DNA from: Rhynchonema sp. JSB1_4 | Taxonomy: Eukaryota; Nematoda; Chromadorea; Monhysterida; Xyalidae | Length of the DNA stretch: 64,000 bases | Direction of reading: 5' to 3' | Assembly (NCBI GenBank): GCA_030248065.1 | Contig: JASAMV010001434.1 | Coordinates: 62,001-126,000, forward strand | Shown here: piece by piece, positions 10,253 through 24,071 of the stretch | Layout: the number at the start of each line of letters is the position of its first letter | How positions within the stretch are numbered: the stretch's first letter is position 1 | Translations under genes and position numbers: made by a program | Notes under the pieces: generated by a model | The model's input: only the letters and a program-made list of their open reading frames with translations | The model's database searches: none | What the model was told of the DNA's origin: nothing

Positions 10253-13200
10253 CTATACGAGCGCTTCATTACCGTACTCCAAGGCTGCCAAAATATCATC
10301 TCTTCGTCTCACATACAATCTGCCTTTCAGCCACGGGTTTTGCAGCTGTAGAGGACAGAAATCGTCGCGGAGACATCGCTCTCGTGCTCCGATGACCGTG
10401 ACTAAACAGAAGTTTGCCAGATCCGAATCAGGATAATTGGGAGAGGAAGGGTTTTTGGCTCTGGCAGCGATGTTTAGTTGTCGAACCACGAGGTCCACGA
10501 CCTGACGCGACGTGCTGCTGGGTGTCAACTGAAGTTTCACGCTGGTCCCTCTGGTCAGACCACAATTGTAGGCAGCATAGACCCGAAGTATGGCTGGGTC
10601 AGTAGATTGGTGTCTTTGGGTGCTTGTTGTTGTTGGTTGACTTTTGGTCGACGACGGACTTGCGCTGCTGCCAGCCGGGCTCAGACGCGAAGTTTTGGAA
10701 TTATGATCGGGTGCGAGACTGGCACTCAGCGAACTGCCACTTCTACTGGCTGTCGATGGTGTCCCATCAACGTGGTGCAGATTGCTGGTGCTCTGTGGCT
10801 TGCGACCACCGCTCGCCGCTGCTGTTTGTGCGTAGAGATCGTCGATGGCTGATAGGTCCTCCGCTGGTGTCTGGTTCGACGGGCCGTATGGTCTTTCCTG
10901 AGACTGGCTTGTGGTTGATGTTGTTTTCTTCGACAGGAATTGTACGGGCATTGAAACCGAACTGTTATTTCCATCGGTTGTGTTGGCGTCGGAATCCGAC
11001 GTGAAACTGGCCGCCGTATTGACGTATTCGTGATGGTGATGTTTCACAGTCGGTGCGTGTCTGCGTACGGACACATTGAGCGTGTCGATAAAACTCGCGA
11101 AACGCGCGGGATTCGTCTGACGTTGCGACAGGATGGCGTTGGCATTGGGTCGCAGGGTCACGGTTGACCCCGCGTCTGACCCATTGATGTACAGGGTGTC
11201 CGAACTGGCTGCTTCCACTTTGTCCAGCTCGTCAAGTCTGTCCACTAAATGGTACCCTGGATTTTCGACCGATTTCGTCCTTTGTGTGTTCAGCCTGTTT
11301 TGATGCTGTTGTGTGCCTGGCACACCTGCAGAGTGTTGTCTCAGCATACCATTGTGTTGCTGTGCGCTGATTGGTTGCTGATTTGAATTATTGATCTTCT
11401 CCGCGCTCGCTGATTGGTCGCTGTGATAGCCGACGTCGCTGCTGTCCTCCGCGGTTGGTGAACCTCCGCCCGGCGGTTGGTTGTTGCTGTAGTCGAAAAG
11501 CACGGACAGATCGAGGGCACAAGTCGTTGTCTGAGACCGGTCACGTGCTGTTGAGGCCACATCCGTGATCCAACGTGCTGAACGCCAGAGGTCTTCGAGA
11601 CGATGTTGGTATGAGATCTGCAGAAATTGTAATTTCGTCAAAACCAAAATTAGGGGAGAATGAATAGACACTGGTATCGAACTTGATGATTGCACCAAAT
11701 CTGACATGCATGGTCAAGTGCCTTTTTGTATCGAAGATAGGAGATTTATTTTGAGATTTATCGATGCCACTAATTTCCCCACCCTAAATAAGCAACTTCT
11801 ACGGTGGTCGAAATTAGTGACCTTATCCTTGATTAAAATTCACGTATTCAAGGCAGATCGGGCCAACATAAAAATTATGAGAAAACAAAGCAAGTGACAA
11901 CCGACCAGTGTGTCTAGTTGTTGTTTCTGCAGTTTCGTTTCATCGTCCGCAATGCACTGTCTCAGCTGTTGTTGCAATACGAGAATGTAGTAATCGAGGA
12001 ATGTTGACACACGACAGTAGAGGGAGATGAATTCAGGCTGGTACGTGCATAAATGGGCTGCAAATGGACACAAACGTAACGTGAATTTGTAACGACAAGC
12101 ACATGGTGCCAATCTTGTTGTCCGATCGGATCGGTCGTGCTCTGTTCGTGGCACTTTTTGTATTGATGAAAGAGATTTACTGCTGCAACTAATATTGACG
12201 AGCATGAGAGTTGCTCCCGGACAGTTTACAGGGAATTTTTCGCTCGAAATACCTTAAATGGCAAGAGAGCCACACATGAGCAAATCACGACCGCGTTTAA
12301 ATTCCAACGTTTGATACCCGCACCATCGTGTGAAATTATCACATAACCGAGTGAAACATCAGCCAGACCGCCAAACATACCCATTTCAAAGACCGACACG
12401 GGTAGTGTCAGACATCCACGTTTGACTTCGGCCTCGAGCATTTGCAGATTGGAATGACTCGGTGCTGAACACACTTCACCAACTGCGGGCACCACCACAA
12501 TGAAACTGACATCCGGGTGCACTTCGAGCACTTCAAAACGATAAAGTCGATGGTCCTCCATGTTTGGCACGTTCAGATCGTGAAGCAGAATGCGCGCTGC
12601 TGACACTAGCGACCAGTGGAATGCCAGTTGGGCACTGGTCGGTTTGGGGTCACGCTGTTGACTGTTGTTGCAGGTGGAGGTTGAATGACGACTCAGCTTG
12701 AACAGCCATTGCCATTCTTCTCTGAAAGAATAAAGCGGAAGTTGCAATTTTTGCAGTTCACATCTGATTTGGGAAGAAAGACCATGGTGATGTTTTACGC
12801 AAGTGGAACACCTGTGTGGCTTTTTTGGGATCACGCAGTCATCGGGTGCGCTCTGACCTACAATCCGCCTATTGCACCGCCTCTGTGCCTATGCTGAAAC
12901 AACCGAAAACCACACTCGTGTATGGCCAATCCATCGGCTCATGGCACTTTTTTACACAGCGCATGCACCAGCACACGCCATTTTCTAAACAAAATGTACA
13001 CTTTGGGCGAATGTCATACTTTGATGACCGCTTTTTAATTTATGCGGTTTTCATTTGCTGCTTGCCATAACACTTTTCTGCATTGTTGCAAAATATGGGG
13101 ATGTTTCAACGGATAACTGCAGAGAATAGATGTAATTACTGACAGCAGTAATGTAGCATGTAGCCTGTGTGCGCGAGTGCCATGAGCTGGCGGATTGCCT

Positions 13201-16200
13201 ATACAATCGACTTTCTACAGCTGAGGTGGGTTGGCCATCTCTTATTCTTGCGAGCTTTTATTTGTTAAAAAAACACAACTTTCTATTTTCAAAAGTTATA
13301 AAAAATATAGGTAGAACATGTATTACCAACTTTGACACGTGCGGATTCTGTCTCATATAGACAAATGGCAACACAGACGGCAGGTTCTCGGGTACGACCA
13401 CACTGATGTCCTGGATCATCGAGTGCAGTTTCATGTAGACCAAATAGAGTCCCCGATCCAACGGGATGTAACTGGCTTCGTACTGATTCAGCATTTCCAC
13501 CAAATCTGCGTTCAATCTATCCACAGCACTGCCGCCTTGCGAATTCAGGCTCGATTTCTTCTTCAGATATTTAGGCATTGGCACCCATTTCACGGCCAGG
13601 CCTTGTACGGACTTGGGCTCGGGTACATACGCTATGGTGAGCAGAATTGTGGTGCCGTTAGAGTCGGCGATTGGTTTCGAGTGTAATCGTCCTGGAAATA
13701 TGCGGATCTATGTAATTCTTGTTCGGTTCTGCTGGGAATGAAGTGGCCCTTAGTCTTATACATATCTCACTGTCACAACTTTCAGGGTCCAAAAGTTTAC
13801 GTTGAACTTTTTCGGGCCTGGAGATTTGGGCCTAGCCGGTTCAGGCCCAAGTTGGCGTTAGGCTGGACTCGTCTTCAGGACAACTGTTTCTAACCTTAGC
13901 CTGAGTCCCAATTTGCAAATTCAGGGGTTCCTACGTGACGAGACTGAATGAACGTATCCGAACACAGACTCAGTTCAGTTGCCATGTTCCAAAGCCAGCT
14001 AATCAACCATGTCCCTTATCCATCAATCAGTTCTCACTCGTACCGATGTCGATCACTCCAAGTGCCTGTTGCATGCTGTAGGCTGCCTCGATCAACCGAC
14101 CCCTCAATATGAGTCCACTGCCGTGATTCACATGTGCACCACCAGATGTGTCTGATTGGATCCAATCACGCTCATCCCACGTGCACGACAACTACAAAAT
14201 TGTGTGTGGTATGGGTGTGACTGAGGAGGACTGGCTCACCACTGGCCGGCACCAAACTTGATGTTCGGATCGTGGTATCTCTCTTGGTCACGTGACTTCC
14301 TTTACTTTCAGATTTTACTCATTTCACAAACGTTGCGCCCATAGAGCTGATACACAACTTTTACGCTGGTCAGATTTCTAACATCAGCAAACACCTCGAT
14401 TATCTGCAGTTCCAAAGAATTAAGGCATCAGGGAGATCCGGTCCGATCAGTGTGATACTGTGTTATGAATTCGTATTTGGCCAAACTGGTCACTGCGTCC
14501 TTTACCTTCATGAACCAATTCAAATCGGCCGTGACCGCTTTTGGTTCACAATCGTCCACAAACACCATCGGTAGATTGTCGTCGACGGTGGTCACGATTC
14601 GGTCGTCTTTGTACAACACTGATGCCAGGTAAACGCCTCTGTAAATCGGTATTTCATATTTTCTGTTTTGGTGGTTTTGAATTTTGTTCAGTCAGAATTG
14701 GCGAATACATTATACTGACTGTAGCGATGGCAGGGCAATTGAACAGAGCACGTTTGGGCAAGACCACTTTGAGCAAGAAAAAAAGGGCAGAGCCAAAAGA
14801 GCAGAGGTCTTATTTTGTCCCAATGACTTAGACGTATACACTGATTTTGGTATCAGGCTAAGGCTTAGGGTTAGGCTTACACTTAGGCTTAGTTTTGTGT
14901 TTGAGCTAGGCTTAGACTTAGGCCTATCCGTTTTTAGGTTCTGCTCTTTTGACCCTGCTTTTTTCACTTGCTCAGAGTGATCTTGCTCAAATGTACTTTG
15001 CTCGTCAATTGCCCGTCTGCCACTGCAACAACGACAAGTATTTTCCGTGCTAATGAAAACATTGCCTCGTTCACATGTAAACTCGTATCTATGCACTGAA
15101 ACTGACTTTTTCAGACTTTTCTGAAACTTCACTCCCGACGAGAACAGATTCTTGAGTCCGCCACCGCGTCGCGATTTGCTTTTTGTCGGGAACAGATTCT
15201 GCCAAACATTGGTCAGACGAAGACTGTGCAGTTCGTGGTACATGTCACTGATTGGGTGCATTTGGATGCGTTTGGAACGCGTGTCCACTTGGGACCAGCC
15301 TGCAAAAAAGTTGAACACCGTCAAGCTTGATGATCCATCTGTTTTGGCCATATGATTTTACATTTTTGAGGATGTTTAAAATCGATTTACTTTAACACAG
15401 GCAAATGAATTGGAGAGTATGACAAAAGATTGGTTGTTAAACAGAAGAATTTTAAAAAATATTTTGTTATTTCTGGAGATCTAACCAGGGTTGGGCAAAA
15501 AACGTTTTCTTCTCAAAAATCGTTTTTTTTAAAAAAAACGTTTTTTTTAAAAAAACGTTTTTTTAAACGCCCAGATGACCAAAACATGCCCTCAAAAAAA
15601 TTGGAAAACGCTCATGTTTTGAAGAAAACGTGGTTAAATGAAGTAATTCTATGTGTTCTGAGGCAGAATAAACGAGTTTCAACCCTTTTCTAGCGAGTTG
15701 TTAAGGTCCCATATCAGACCCGCATCATGGGACCAACTTTGGCCGGGGTCATCACTGAAAGTCAAACTCCGTATATCGACGTATCTCGACAAAGTAAAAA
15801 TTGGTCGAAAATTTTTTGAAAAAAATGGGACAAAAATTGATTTTCCTTGTTAATCAGGGTACTTTCTCTGAAAAATCAGGGAAAATCAAGGAAATTCAGG
15901 GTAAAAAACGAAAAACGACCCAGGCGTTTTTTTTGAAAATAAAACCCTGGATCTAACTACGCCTAGGTTTGGTCTAAAGTCTCTAAAAGTCACTTGACCC
16001 ATGCAGAATCGATATCGGTTCACCAGGTTTGATGCGGCCGAGGTCTTGCTGCCCTTTTCAGTTTTTTTGTCAGCACAGTCCAAAGACTTGATTCTCTGGT
16101 GAGCATACTTCGAACAAGCGTGATTACACGTGCGTTATCATGCCCATCCACGGAGATCCTCAGCCTATCAAGCAGACACAGATCATTAGCTGCTTTCTCT

Positions 16201-19200
16201 CTCCCAACTTGCCCGATTCTCTATCCGACATTCTAAAATTACTCCAATAGTCCAATCACTGAAACATCACCCAGTGCACTCACTCGACGGCGTGGCACAT
16301 TCGGGTTGTGTGGCAATCGGTTCACTGAATCCAACGACATTACCGGCGATCACTCTGACAAAGTAGCGACATCCCTGATTCAGGGAGGGCAGCGTGACAT
16401 GTTGTCGTCGCATATCGCGAACAAGCACACTCCCAATGATGCTGTCAAAATCGGATGAGTCAGACCATTCCACTGAAATATTAGATGATTTGTGGTGTAA
16501 GAGAACTGTGAGGAGGTCCGGGGGCACACACGGCCGGGCGATAACAACCCGTACCGATATTCGGATTGAGTTTGCCCATTCCATGCCGGGCAACTTTTTG
16601 AAACCAGGATAAATAGGGATTTGAACCAGTGCAAGACGTTCTTTTTTTCCATAAACCGCTACGAAAGAACTGTTAGGTTTGTCGGGGTCACAAACGTTCA
16701 GTAAATCCCGAAATATTGTATCTTTGATTCAAGCAAGTCACGTGACCAAGTTTCGCTATCCAACCAACGAATACGTATTTCGCTAACGATGTGTTACTCA
16801 CCTTTATACTTTGTCATAATGCCATTAGTGGTCTGCGGCGAGCCGGCTGTAGTTTCGTCACATTCCACCTGCACGCACAGTGATGTTTCACTGGACACAT
16901 GTAAGTGCGCATGTCTCAGTGGTGTTGGCAGCATGGCCAGATCAGTGTTGGTGCGCATCTTTTTATACAAATGCGCACGTGACTCCCAGAAGGACAGTTG
17001 TTTGTCAACGTCGGTGCTCTGCAATCCAAAGTGGCATCGAACTTTCGTGATCGGATCTCGCTGTCTTGGTCACGCGGCTCTTCGAAATAATGCTATGTTT
17101 CGAGATTTGGTGATGCCACTGTTTGATCAGCACAAAACTTGTTCACTCGGGTGTCTATGAACAACCTGGACGCTGGTCAACATTGGTGGCAAATGAAAAC
17201 CTTGGAATGTATGCCATACGTTCTCTTTCAGATGGCCGAATCCAGAGTGGCCGGTAATTCATCAAAACTCTACTAAATGCTCCGAAGATCAACCACCCAC
17301 CCGACTAGCAGGCAATGCCTTGGCAGCCACTTGGCACTCAGCCAATCTGCATTGTGCGTGATCGGTCAACGATTGCAGCTTCTTCTGACGCGCCGATATT
17401 GAGGATACTGAAAAAATTACCTACTTATTTCCCTGAATTTGGAAGGGAAATCACCAAAATGTACTATTTACGTCTGGGATTTTCCTGTGCACCGTGTCTC
17501 ATCAATAATAGTGCAACATCGGTGTGGTTGAGCATTGTGGCCGCATCAAGTGGTGTGAGGTCGTCGACGTTTTCACTGAAATATCGTTGGCTTCGTGATG
17601 TTTCATGTTGGATTGCGAACAATTATGGATTTCGAGAAATCTTTTCGAGACGTTGCCTGATTTTAGAAGCGCATATGGTGGTTGGTGGTCGCGTATCACC
17701 AGGTTACACGCAGGATGAGTACGCTTCACGGATCAAGCGTTGCCGGGTTTGGAAAACGCCTCCCAACTTTCCAGAATTTCCGGAAAGACATAAACGAAGA
17801 TATACTAACGCATTGACGTCGACTTTCGACTTCTCCAACAGACACCTGACTGTGCCAATGTCATCTTGCTCGATTGCAGTGAACAATTCTGGAATACATG
17901 TGTAGGACCACTTTCTCTTCTGAGTGAAACATCAACTATCAAGCTAATACCACGCTTCATCTGCCATATGTCAATGCGACAACACGTTCTTGTACGCAAA
18001 AATTGCAAAACAATAAATGTTTCGCGGACGAACCATAAGCCTCCACATTTTTGCAAATATACTGCTACTGCTATTCCATGAAGCTTAGTCAACAATTGCC
18101 ACAAAACGCAACTAACGCAATAATTCCTTCATATTCTCCCTAAAATTGTCCAATTTATGTCTGTTCTTAACGACCGACGATTTTCCAGCCTTTCCACCGC
18201 CCTCATCGTCGGTCACCATCTGCGACCGGTTCGGCACCGCCCTCGGATTGTTCGAACCGATTCGGGCCATTTGTGCGAGGTGCTCGCCGAGAGCGCTAAA
18301 ATATTTTTACCCAAAATGTGTAACTAAATGCACAATATTGGTGATTTTGACTTTGAATTGCTCATCACAATGCTTTGTTCAACTGTCTGGTCATGGAATG
18401 AAAGTTATACCTACCAACAGAAAATGAAATAATGAACCTTGACGCAAAAGAAGGACACTTCAATAACAAGCACCTGACTGCTTCACAATATAATTTGGGG
18501 CAACTTTTGTCCTAATATCTTATCAGAACACTTGAACAGTATTGTAATGAGAATGGCAATAAAAGTTGTACTGCGATTTTGAGCACTTGAACAAGCTATA
18601 TAACTCAAGATCGCCGAAAAATTCAAAAAATTCGAGCGTGAAGCGCGCAAGGCCTGAAAACGGAACGACACTCACTGCTGCGTGCACTTGGGTGCAATGT
18701 CGAATACATAATTGGGCGATAGGCGAAATAAAATCGTGTCCTGTTTTGTGACAAATCTGAATTATTGCCAAAACAATCAAAACCGCGCACTTTTTTGTGG
18801 TGATCGCATGCCGAACCGAAAATAATAAATACAAGTGCACTCCTGATCTCAGCGTAACGTAATCACCATTGTGTGATCTCCAGCGATGATAAAAACATAA
18901 AAATAAACGTGAAAAAATAAGACCTTTGTACCAAAAATACGGACGCTTGAACAAAAATATAGAGTGAAGAACGCTCTTCACAAAAAAGAAGTAACATATG
19001 ACGCCGCTAAAAATATGTATGCACCAGTCGCAAGATCTGAGAGCACATTGGAACAGGGAACAACGAAAAATATTTATTCCAAAAACTGCGCACTCAGTGA
19101 GGTTGAAGAGGGAAGATAGGTAACACAATGCGCATCACATGCCAAATGCATGCGTGTGCGCACGGCTTGATGGGGTATGAAAGGGAAAATGTCACTCAGC

Positions 19201-21799
19201 TCTTGTCTCAAGTTAATCGGTACCATGACAACATCACAAAGGTTGTCGTTTCATGGTTTATGTCTAAATTGAAACATCAGGCAACTGACCTGACGATTTT
19301 TCAATATATAGGTACCGACAGGACCCAATAACCTTGTGTTGATCACATGCATTGGGCAGAGCACACACACTGGCTGTCACACACAACTAACCAATGGATT
19401 CTAGTGGTGAATGAATGAATGTGCACGCAGTCACACAGACACAGAGGGGAATGACTAATCATAAAACATATGCGCATGTACGCGGGATAACGTTGACTTG
19501 CTCATTTTTGTGACTTTGGGGGAAAATACCTGATTCGTCAAGGCGGGATGGGTGATGGGTGACTGCGAATGTGAATGAAAGTGCAATCCCGAAAGAAAAA
19601 AGTTTGGATATTTCTGTCACATGTTTGGGATTGTTAACTCCAAAATGTTTGCTGCCAAACAAACCACCCGCGTTGCATGCGAAGATGTAGATGTCCAGAT
19701 ATGCAGCATGGGCAAAACATGACAACAGTTACACACGATGGGTGGTGATAATTGATGTTGAATCAATGCTGTTCCACTGCATGATGATGTTACAAGATAT
19801 GGTACTATACCTACTAGAAAGCTGATTGTGAAACTAAAATCAATGACTTTCAGGGATTAAGATAATACGCTAACGTCAATCGTGCTCCAAAACCAACCGC
19901 ATTTTGATTCTGATGATGTGCGAAATCTGGGATCGAAAACTTTGCATACGCGTACGTCATGCAAACACATTTTTGACATCGCAAAATTGCAGGAAATTTG
20001 GTACAGCAATCATCGCAGCGTATATTTTGAAGTTATAATCGAAAAAAGGCCCAATAATTGCTCGGAAAGTAGGATCACAGAGGTAATCCCCCATTCAACC
20101 GATGACACTAAATAGTCAAACACTGAGTGATGCCAGATTAGAGCGTTGCATTGAGTTATGATTGGTGGGAATCTGGCGCGAACAAACAAACAAACAAAAC
20201 TACGTACACGCATTTTCCGGCTGAATTTGCAAATTTGTATATGAAATTGAATAAATGGAGCAAAAACAAAATTATGGGCTATCGGCATAAAAATCTGTTT
20301 ATCATGATCGTGTAATAACAGCGCAGCAACCACGTGGTGTGACTGTTTACTTTTAGAGCTATAGTCTTTCCGTATTATATTGGTCCAAACATCCACTCAA
20401 CGTGCGATCCAGTTGCTCCTAGCTAAGGTCGAAAATATGCGATTCACCTTGAAAATGCAAAGAAAGAGAAATCAGACGTCACACGCCACGTAAGATTCCG
20501 GCGCACGAAACAATGTTTCAGGCTTCTGGTGACGTTGGCGGCGTGCATGTCACGTGTGATTTCTCTTTCTTTGCATTTTCAAGGAGAGTCGCGGATTTCG
20601 ACCTCAGCTAGGAGTTGGCTTACAACGTTGACACGGCTTCCTTTGACTCGCATAAAAAGGAAATACTATCTAAACATGCGGTAATCTGATAGTTCATAAA
20701 ACATGACCAGACATCACTCTTCGACAGAGTAGTGGTCGAAAATTTAGAGTGTACTGTGTAACTCTAAGATTCAGCACCCTAGTAGAGTGATCACTGTCTA
20801 GTGATCACCTATGTATAAACGCCAATCCCCACCTGCCAGTCTCGGTCCTCGAGAAGTCCGGGCGGAGGCATTGAGTTTCCTCGACCTCTTCAGAGGTGGT
20901 CATTGGTCGACGGGACAGGAAGCGTCGTTTGTAGACCACCTTCTTGTGTGCGGCGAGTGAGCCGTGACGAAATATTGGTTTGGGCTCGACTCGTGTATGG
21001 GACATCATGATCAATTCGTCCTGTACGCTTAGACGGCGCAACATCGGACTGTGACCACCACCGGCGGGACAACCCAGTTGCGATGGCGGCACTAGCTGGA
21101 ATGGGGGTGGTTGGGAATTTGTGAATAATTGTAAACAGCCAGATCGTCTTGTTTTCAGAGACAGGCAGGTGCACCAGGACATCGTCGGTTTGAATGCACC
21201 AGATGGTCAGGTGGATGGATGTAACGGCAGGTTACGCCGGCCATTATTCTGCTATGGTATTAATCTAGGCAGGGGTAACAATGGTGACCTGAACCTGATT
21301 GACTTGCCTGATCAGACAAGGATTACACTTTACACAACTTGGTAGCAGGATATTGTTTCGAGATATTGAATTTCTTACCGAAAGGTGTCCCCCCATATCG
21401 GTGCTTGTGGGCATCACAGACTGTCGTCTGTTTTTCATCGCCTGTGCCGACGCGGTCAATGGAACACCTGGAATATGAGGGGGATGTCTTTTTGGGTTAC
21501 CCTTTGCTCGGCAGCATTGGGCGTAATAATAGCACAGTCTAGGCAACTATTCATTGTACTTTAGTTTTTTGTGGGTAAACAAAAGAACGAAACTTGATAC
21601 ATAAACATAGAAAGACAGGTCGCATACATCATAAACAAAATTTATAAATAAAAGAACATTTATAAGTAAAAAAAATCGCAGAAAATTTTCTTCCGTTCCA
21701 ACCTGTCGAAGCGACACGTCTCAGTTCGACATCGTGTTCATCAGCTATCGTCGGCTGAACACTGACTTTGCGTGAATTATAGTCGAATGGCTTGGGCAT
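10253..21799 (-). CDS. ANKFN1: Ankyrin/fibronectin III/Ras-association scaffold, ANKFN1 (wide awake) homologue
   Basis: Seventeen exons on the minus strand, listed 5' to 3': 21799-21703, 21467-21379, 21095-20833, 18295-18198, 17888-17810, 17575-17472, 17407-17301, 17018-16802, 16472-16284, 16053-16024, 15299-15107, 14638-14506, 14191-14044, 13691-13331, 12721-12381, 12057-11906, 11617-10253. Phases close exactly: 1321 aa. Order: disordered N-terminus; two ankyrin units (LFTAIEQDDIGTVRCLLEKS; DDLTPLDAAAMLNHTDVALL-type) at about 183-243; a helical linker; an FN3 region (about 300-425) with GIMTKYKVEWSDSSDF and CRYFVRVIAGNVVGFSEP; the conserved ANKFN1 block (FQKSLKKGVYLASVLYKDDR, LSCTWDERDWIQ, YIPLDRGLYLVYMKL, YQPEFISLYCRVSTFLDYY); a long Ser/Thr/Gln-rich stretch; and a Ras-association domain (about 1211-1315) with ILRVYAAYNCGLTRGTSVKL and VIGARERCLRDDF. 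It acts as a cortical/neuronal scaffold in flies and vertebrates. A 3' splice site lies 14 nt before the ATG, so a 5' UTR exon or a spliced leader precedes it. Confidence 0.95.
12921..13203. mobile_element. MITE related to the TATAGTCC family, in an ANKFN1 intron
   Basis: It starts TATGGCCAATCCATCGGCTC ATGGCAC and ends GTGCCATGAGCTGGCGGATT GCCTATA, an imperfect inverted repeat of about 27 bp related to the 1335-1665 family. It is older than the 331-bp copies judging by arm divergence. It lies between exons 13331-13691 and 12381-12721 of ANKFN1. Confidence 0.65.
14845..14945. repeat. Degenerate TTAGGC-like repeat in an ANKFN1 intron
   Basis: A run of GGCTAAGGCTTAGGGTTAGG CTTACACTTAGGCTTAG and variants. 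It shares the TTAGGC motif with the 4.2-4.5 kb tandem repeat. It lies between the ANKFN1 exons 15107-15299 and 14506-14638. No gene content. Confidence 0.7.
15486..15949. mobile_element. hAT-like MITE with CAGGGTTGGGC terminus and AAACGTTTTT arms
   Basis: The left end is CAGGGTTGGGCAAAAAACG and the right end is AAAATAAAACCCTG. The flanking GATCTAAC duplication (15478-15485, 15950-15957) is perfect. The arms are poly-A/T with ACG interruptions. It sits in the ANKFN1 intron between the 30-nt exon 16024-16053 and exon 15107-15299. Confidence 0.85.
18296..20832. other. Long ANKFN1 intron (2.5 kb) with no visible gene
   Basis: Bounded by a donor after ACTGGCAG (20833 side) and an acceptor ATATTTTAG before the 18198-18295 exon. 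A 201-codon open frame on the minus strand (18523-19128) is hydrophobic, Cys/Phe-rich and has no family resemblance or splice logic. I treat it as chance. One palindromic element is at 20416-20614. Confidence 0.65.
20416..20614. mobile_element. 199-bp near-palindromic MITE in the ANKFN1 intron
   Basis: The arms start CTCCTAGCTAAGGTCGAAA and end TTTCGACCTCAGCTAGGAG. Pairing continues through CTTGAAAATGCAAAGAAAGA and its complement TCTTTCTTTGCATTTTCAAG, about 75 bp per arm. TTG flanks both ends and may be a 3-bp duplication. The superfamily is not clear. Confidence 0.75.
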
Positions 21800-24071
21800 G
21801 GTCGCGAATGTCACTGCAAAAAATAGAAATAAATTCTGGAATTCATGCAAATGATTTCAAACAAATTCAATTTATTTATCAATGCAAACCACATTGGAGA
21901 TTTCTCATACAAAGTATACATACACACCAACTGGTTATGTAAAACGCATTACTGTAGTTGAGAAATGTCAAGATATGCGCACTCGTTTCTGCAAATTGTT
22001 TTTTTTCGAATACAATTTATTTATTCGCGCTCATAACAACTTTGAATAGCATACACGCAAAAATTTGTGTACTTTCTGATTAAATTAGGTGGAATACTGA
22101 AATGGCGTTACAACACCTTGCTTTTATCATTAAAACATGGGATGGGCTTTGCAAAATAATGTTCTCAGTACCTTTAGCTGTAACTTGTAAGTTGCACCAG
22201 ACGTCCCTAGAATTGATGCATTTGTAAAGGTGCTGGGAACGGCCTTGGCAGAAGTATAGAAAGTGCCCAAAATTAATTTTACTGCCTGGACTCCTCTCCA
22301 CTGACAAAACAGTGAGAAAGTCACACATGTTTCCTGAATTTGTGGAAGTTATAAGCCAAAGGTATATACAATTGTCAACGCACCCTAAATTTGTCAGTCA
22401 TCCCCCACAGGTAATCTATCAAACCTTGCTGTATTGAAGCACCACACCAAACAGAATATAAATGCAACGTAAACATAGAAATAAATAAATAAATAAATGT
22501 GAAATCGACTAAAGTCACAGCAGCTAGTCGCTCTGGGCCATAAACAACACTGATGTCCATAAGCACTTTGTTTGTTTATGTGGATTTGAAGCGATGGGAA
22601 ATTTGCAACGAAGCGCGCTACACCCGAGTTTGAAATCCAAGGGCATAGGTATGTAGGTATTGAATGTGGCTCGAATCAAGTAAAGCCCAATTCTTCTGAT
22701 TGGAGAGCAATGCAAGGATCCTTGCTCAGAACAAAATTGGAACTTCATTCAGGAGCGTTGGTTCAGCAGGGCTGCTGTATGTTTCTATTTCTTCAGCAGA
22801 AATGCAGTACGACAGCATGAGCATCGGGACTAGCACATAGGTAATTATGTATATGGTTTTTTTCACGTGAAAATAAAACTAAAATACAGGTGAACAAACA
22901 GTGATGCTGCTGAAAACACGGAACGAACCAGCTGAAAGTTGACTGCGTCTGCATGCCCAGGGTGTGTACGTGGAATAAACTGGATTAGAATTGCAAATTG
23001 ACTTGTTTTTTTATTGTTCCTCTATGTTTTTATCCAATTTTATTGGATTAACAACTCAGAGAAGAATAAAAATCGAAGGTACATACTGTACCTGTTGCTA
23101 TTTATGGATCTGAAAACAGAGACACATAATTCAATATGGCAATGCATGTGCACGCAGAGAGGGCTGTGGGTGTTTGTTAACCTTGGAAACCCGGAGCACA
23201 AGCGGGTGTTTGAAATATTTTGGAATCACCGCTGTAATTTAGGTGTAGGTTTCGCTTGTGGGCGAGCGAACCAGTAATTCTGATGAAAAAAACGTAAAAA
23301 CATTGAGTGCATTACTGGACAATGCAAATTTTCGGCAACAGAGTCCTTTGAAATATGGGGTCAGAGTGAAATTTCGAATTGTGGTTGGCCAGAGCCCAAG
23401 GGGGTTGGTTGACACACCAATCCACTGACCATGTTGCGTTAACTGACATGCGTGAAAAATATGTGGGCAGGCATGTGAACATTGATAATTAATGATAAGA
23501 TGAAAATAACCGTTCCTTCCCATATCGTATACAATTACGATACACGAATCTCTGCCCTCCCACATGATGCGGTCTCAAAACAATCAGTTTCGTGCAACAG
23601 GAGTGCAACGGTGCAACAGCCCAATTTCATGACATCTTATCGACAAGGGGAGTAACAGCACAAGTAATAATATCACAACCGAGCAGAGCAATAATCATCG
23701 CAACCTCAAAAAGGGACACAATCAGAAAATGCGCGTCTTTAGATTTGTGCACTACAATGATTGCAGTAGGACACGGATAGCGATTATGTGAGGCCAAGGT
23801 CAAAGAACGGGCTCTCGAAATCTATACCCGTTCCTTTCTTGTCTTTTTCATTTCTTCCTTAATGACGAGAAAGGGAAAATAAGAGGAAAATGGTGTAACG
23901 ATTGTTATGCTGTTTGAGGACCAGACAAGTGAAAAATTGGCCTTGATGGCCTGGCTTGAGATGAGAACAAAGAAATTGAAGTGCACACAATGTGTTCTAC
24001 TTTCATTTTGCCTCTCTCCTCTCAGCAAATGTTCTTTTGGCTTTGACAGTGCTTGACTTGACACACTGATC

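Noticed and set aside
10414..11004. Plus-strand ORFs rich in Cys, Arg and Trp
   Set aside because: They lie opposite the last ANKFN1 coding exon, which carries the conserved Ras-association domain.
18523..19128. 201-codon hydrophobic minus-strand ORF
   Set aside because: No family resemblance and Cys/Phe/His composition typical of AT-rich noncoding DNA. It lies inside an ANKFN1 intron whose flanking exons are phase-consistent.
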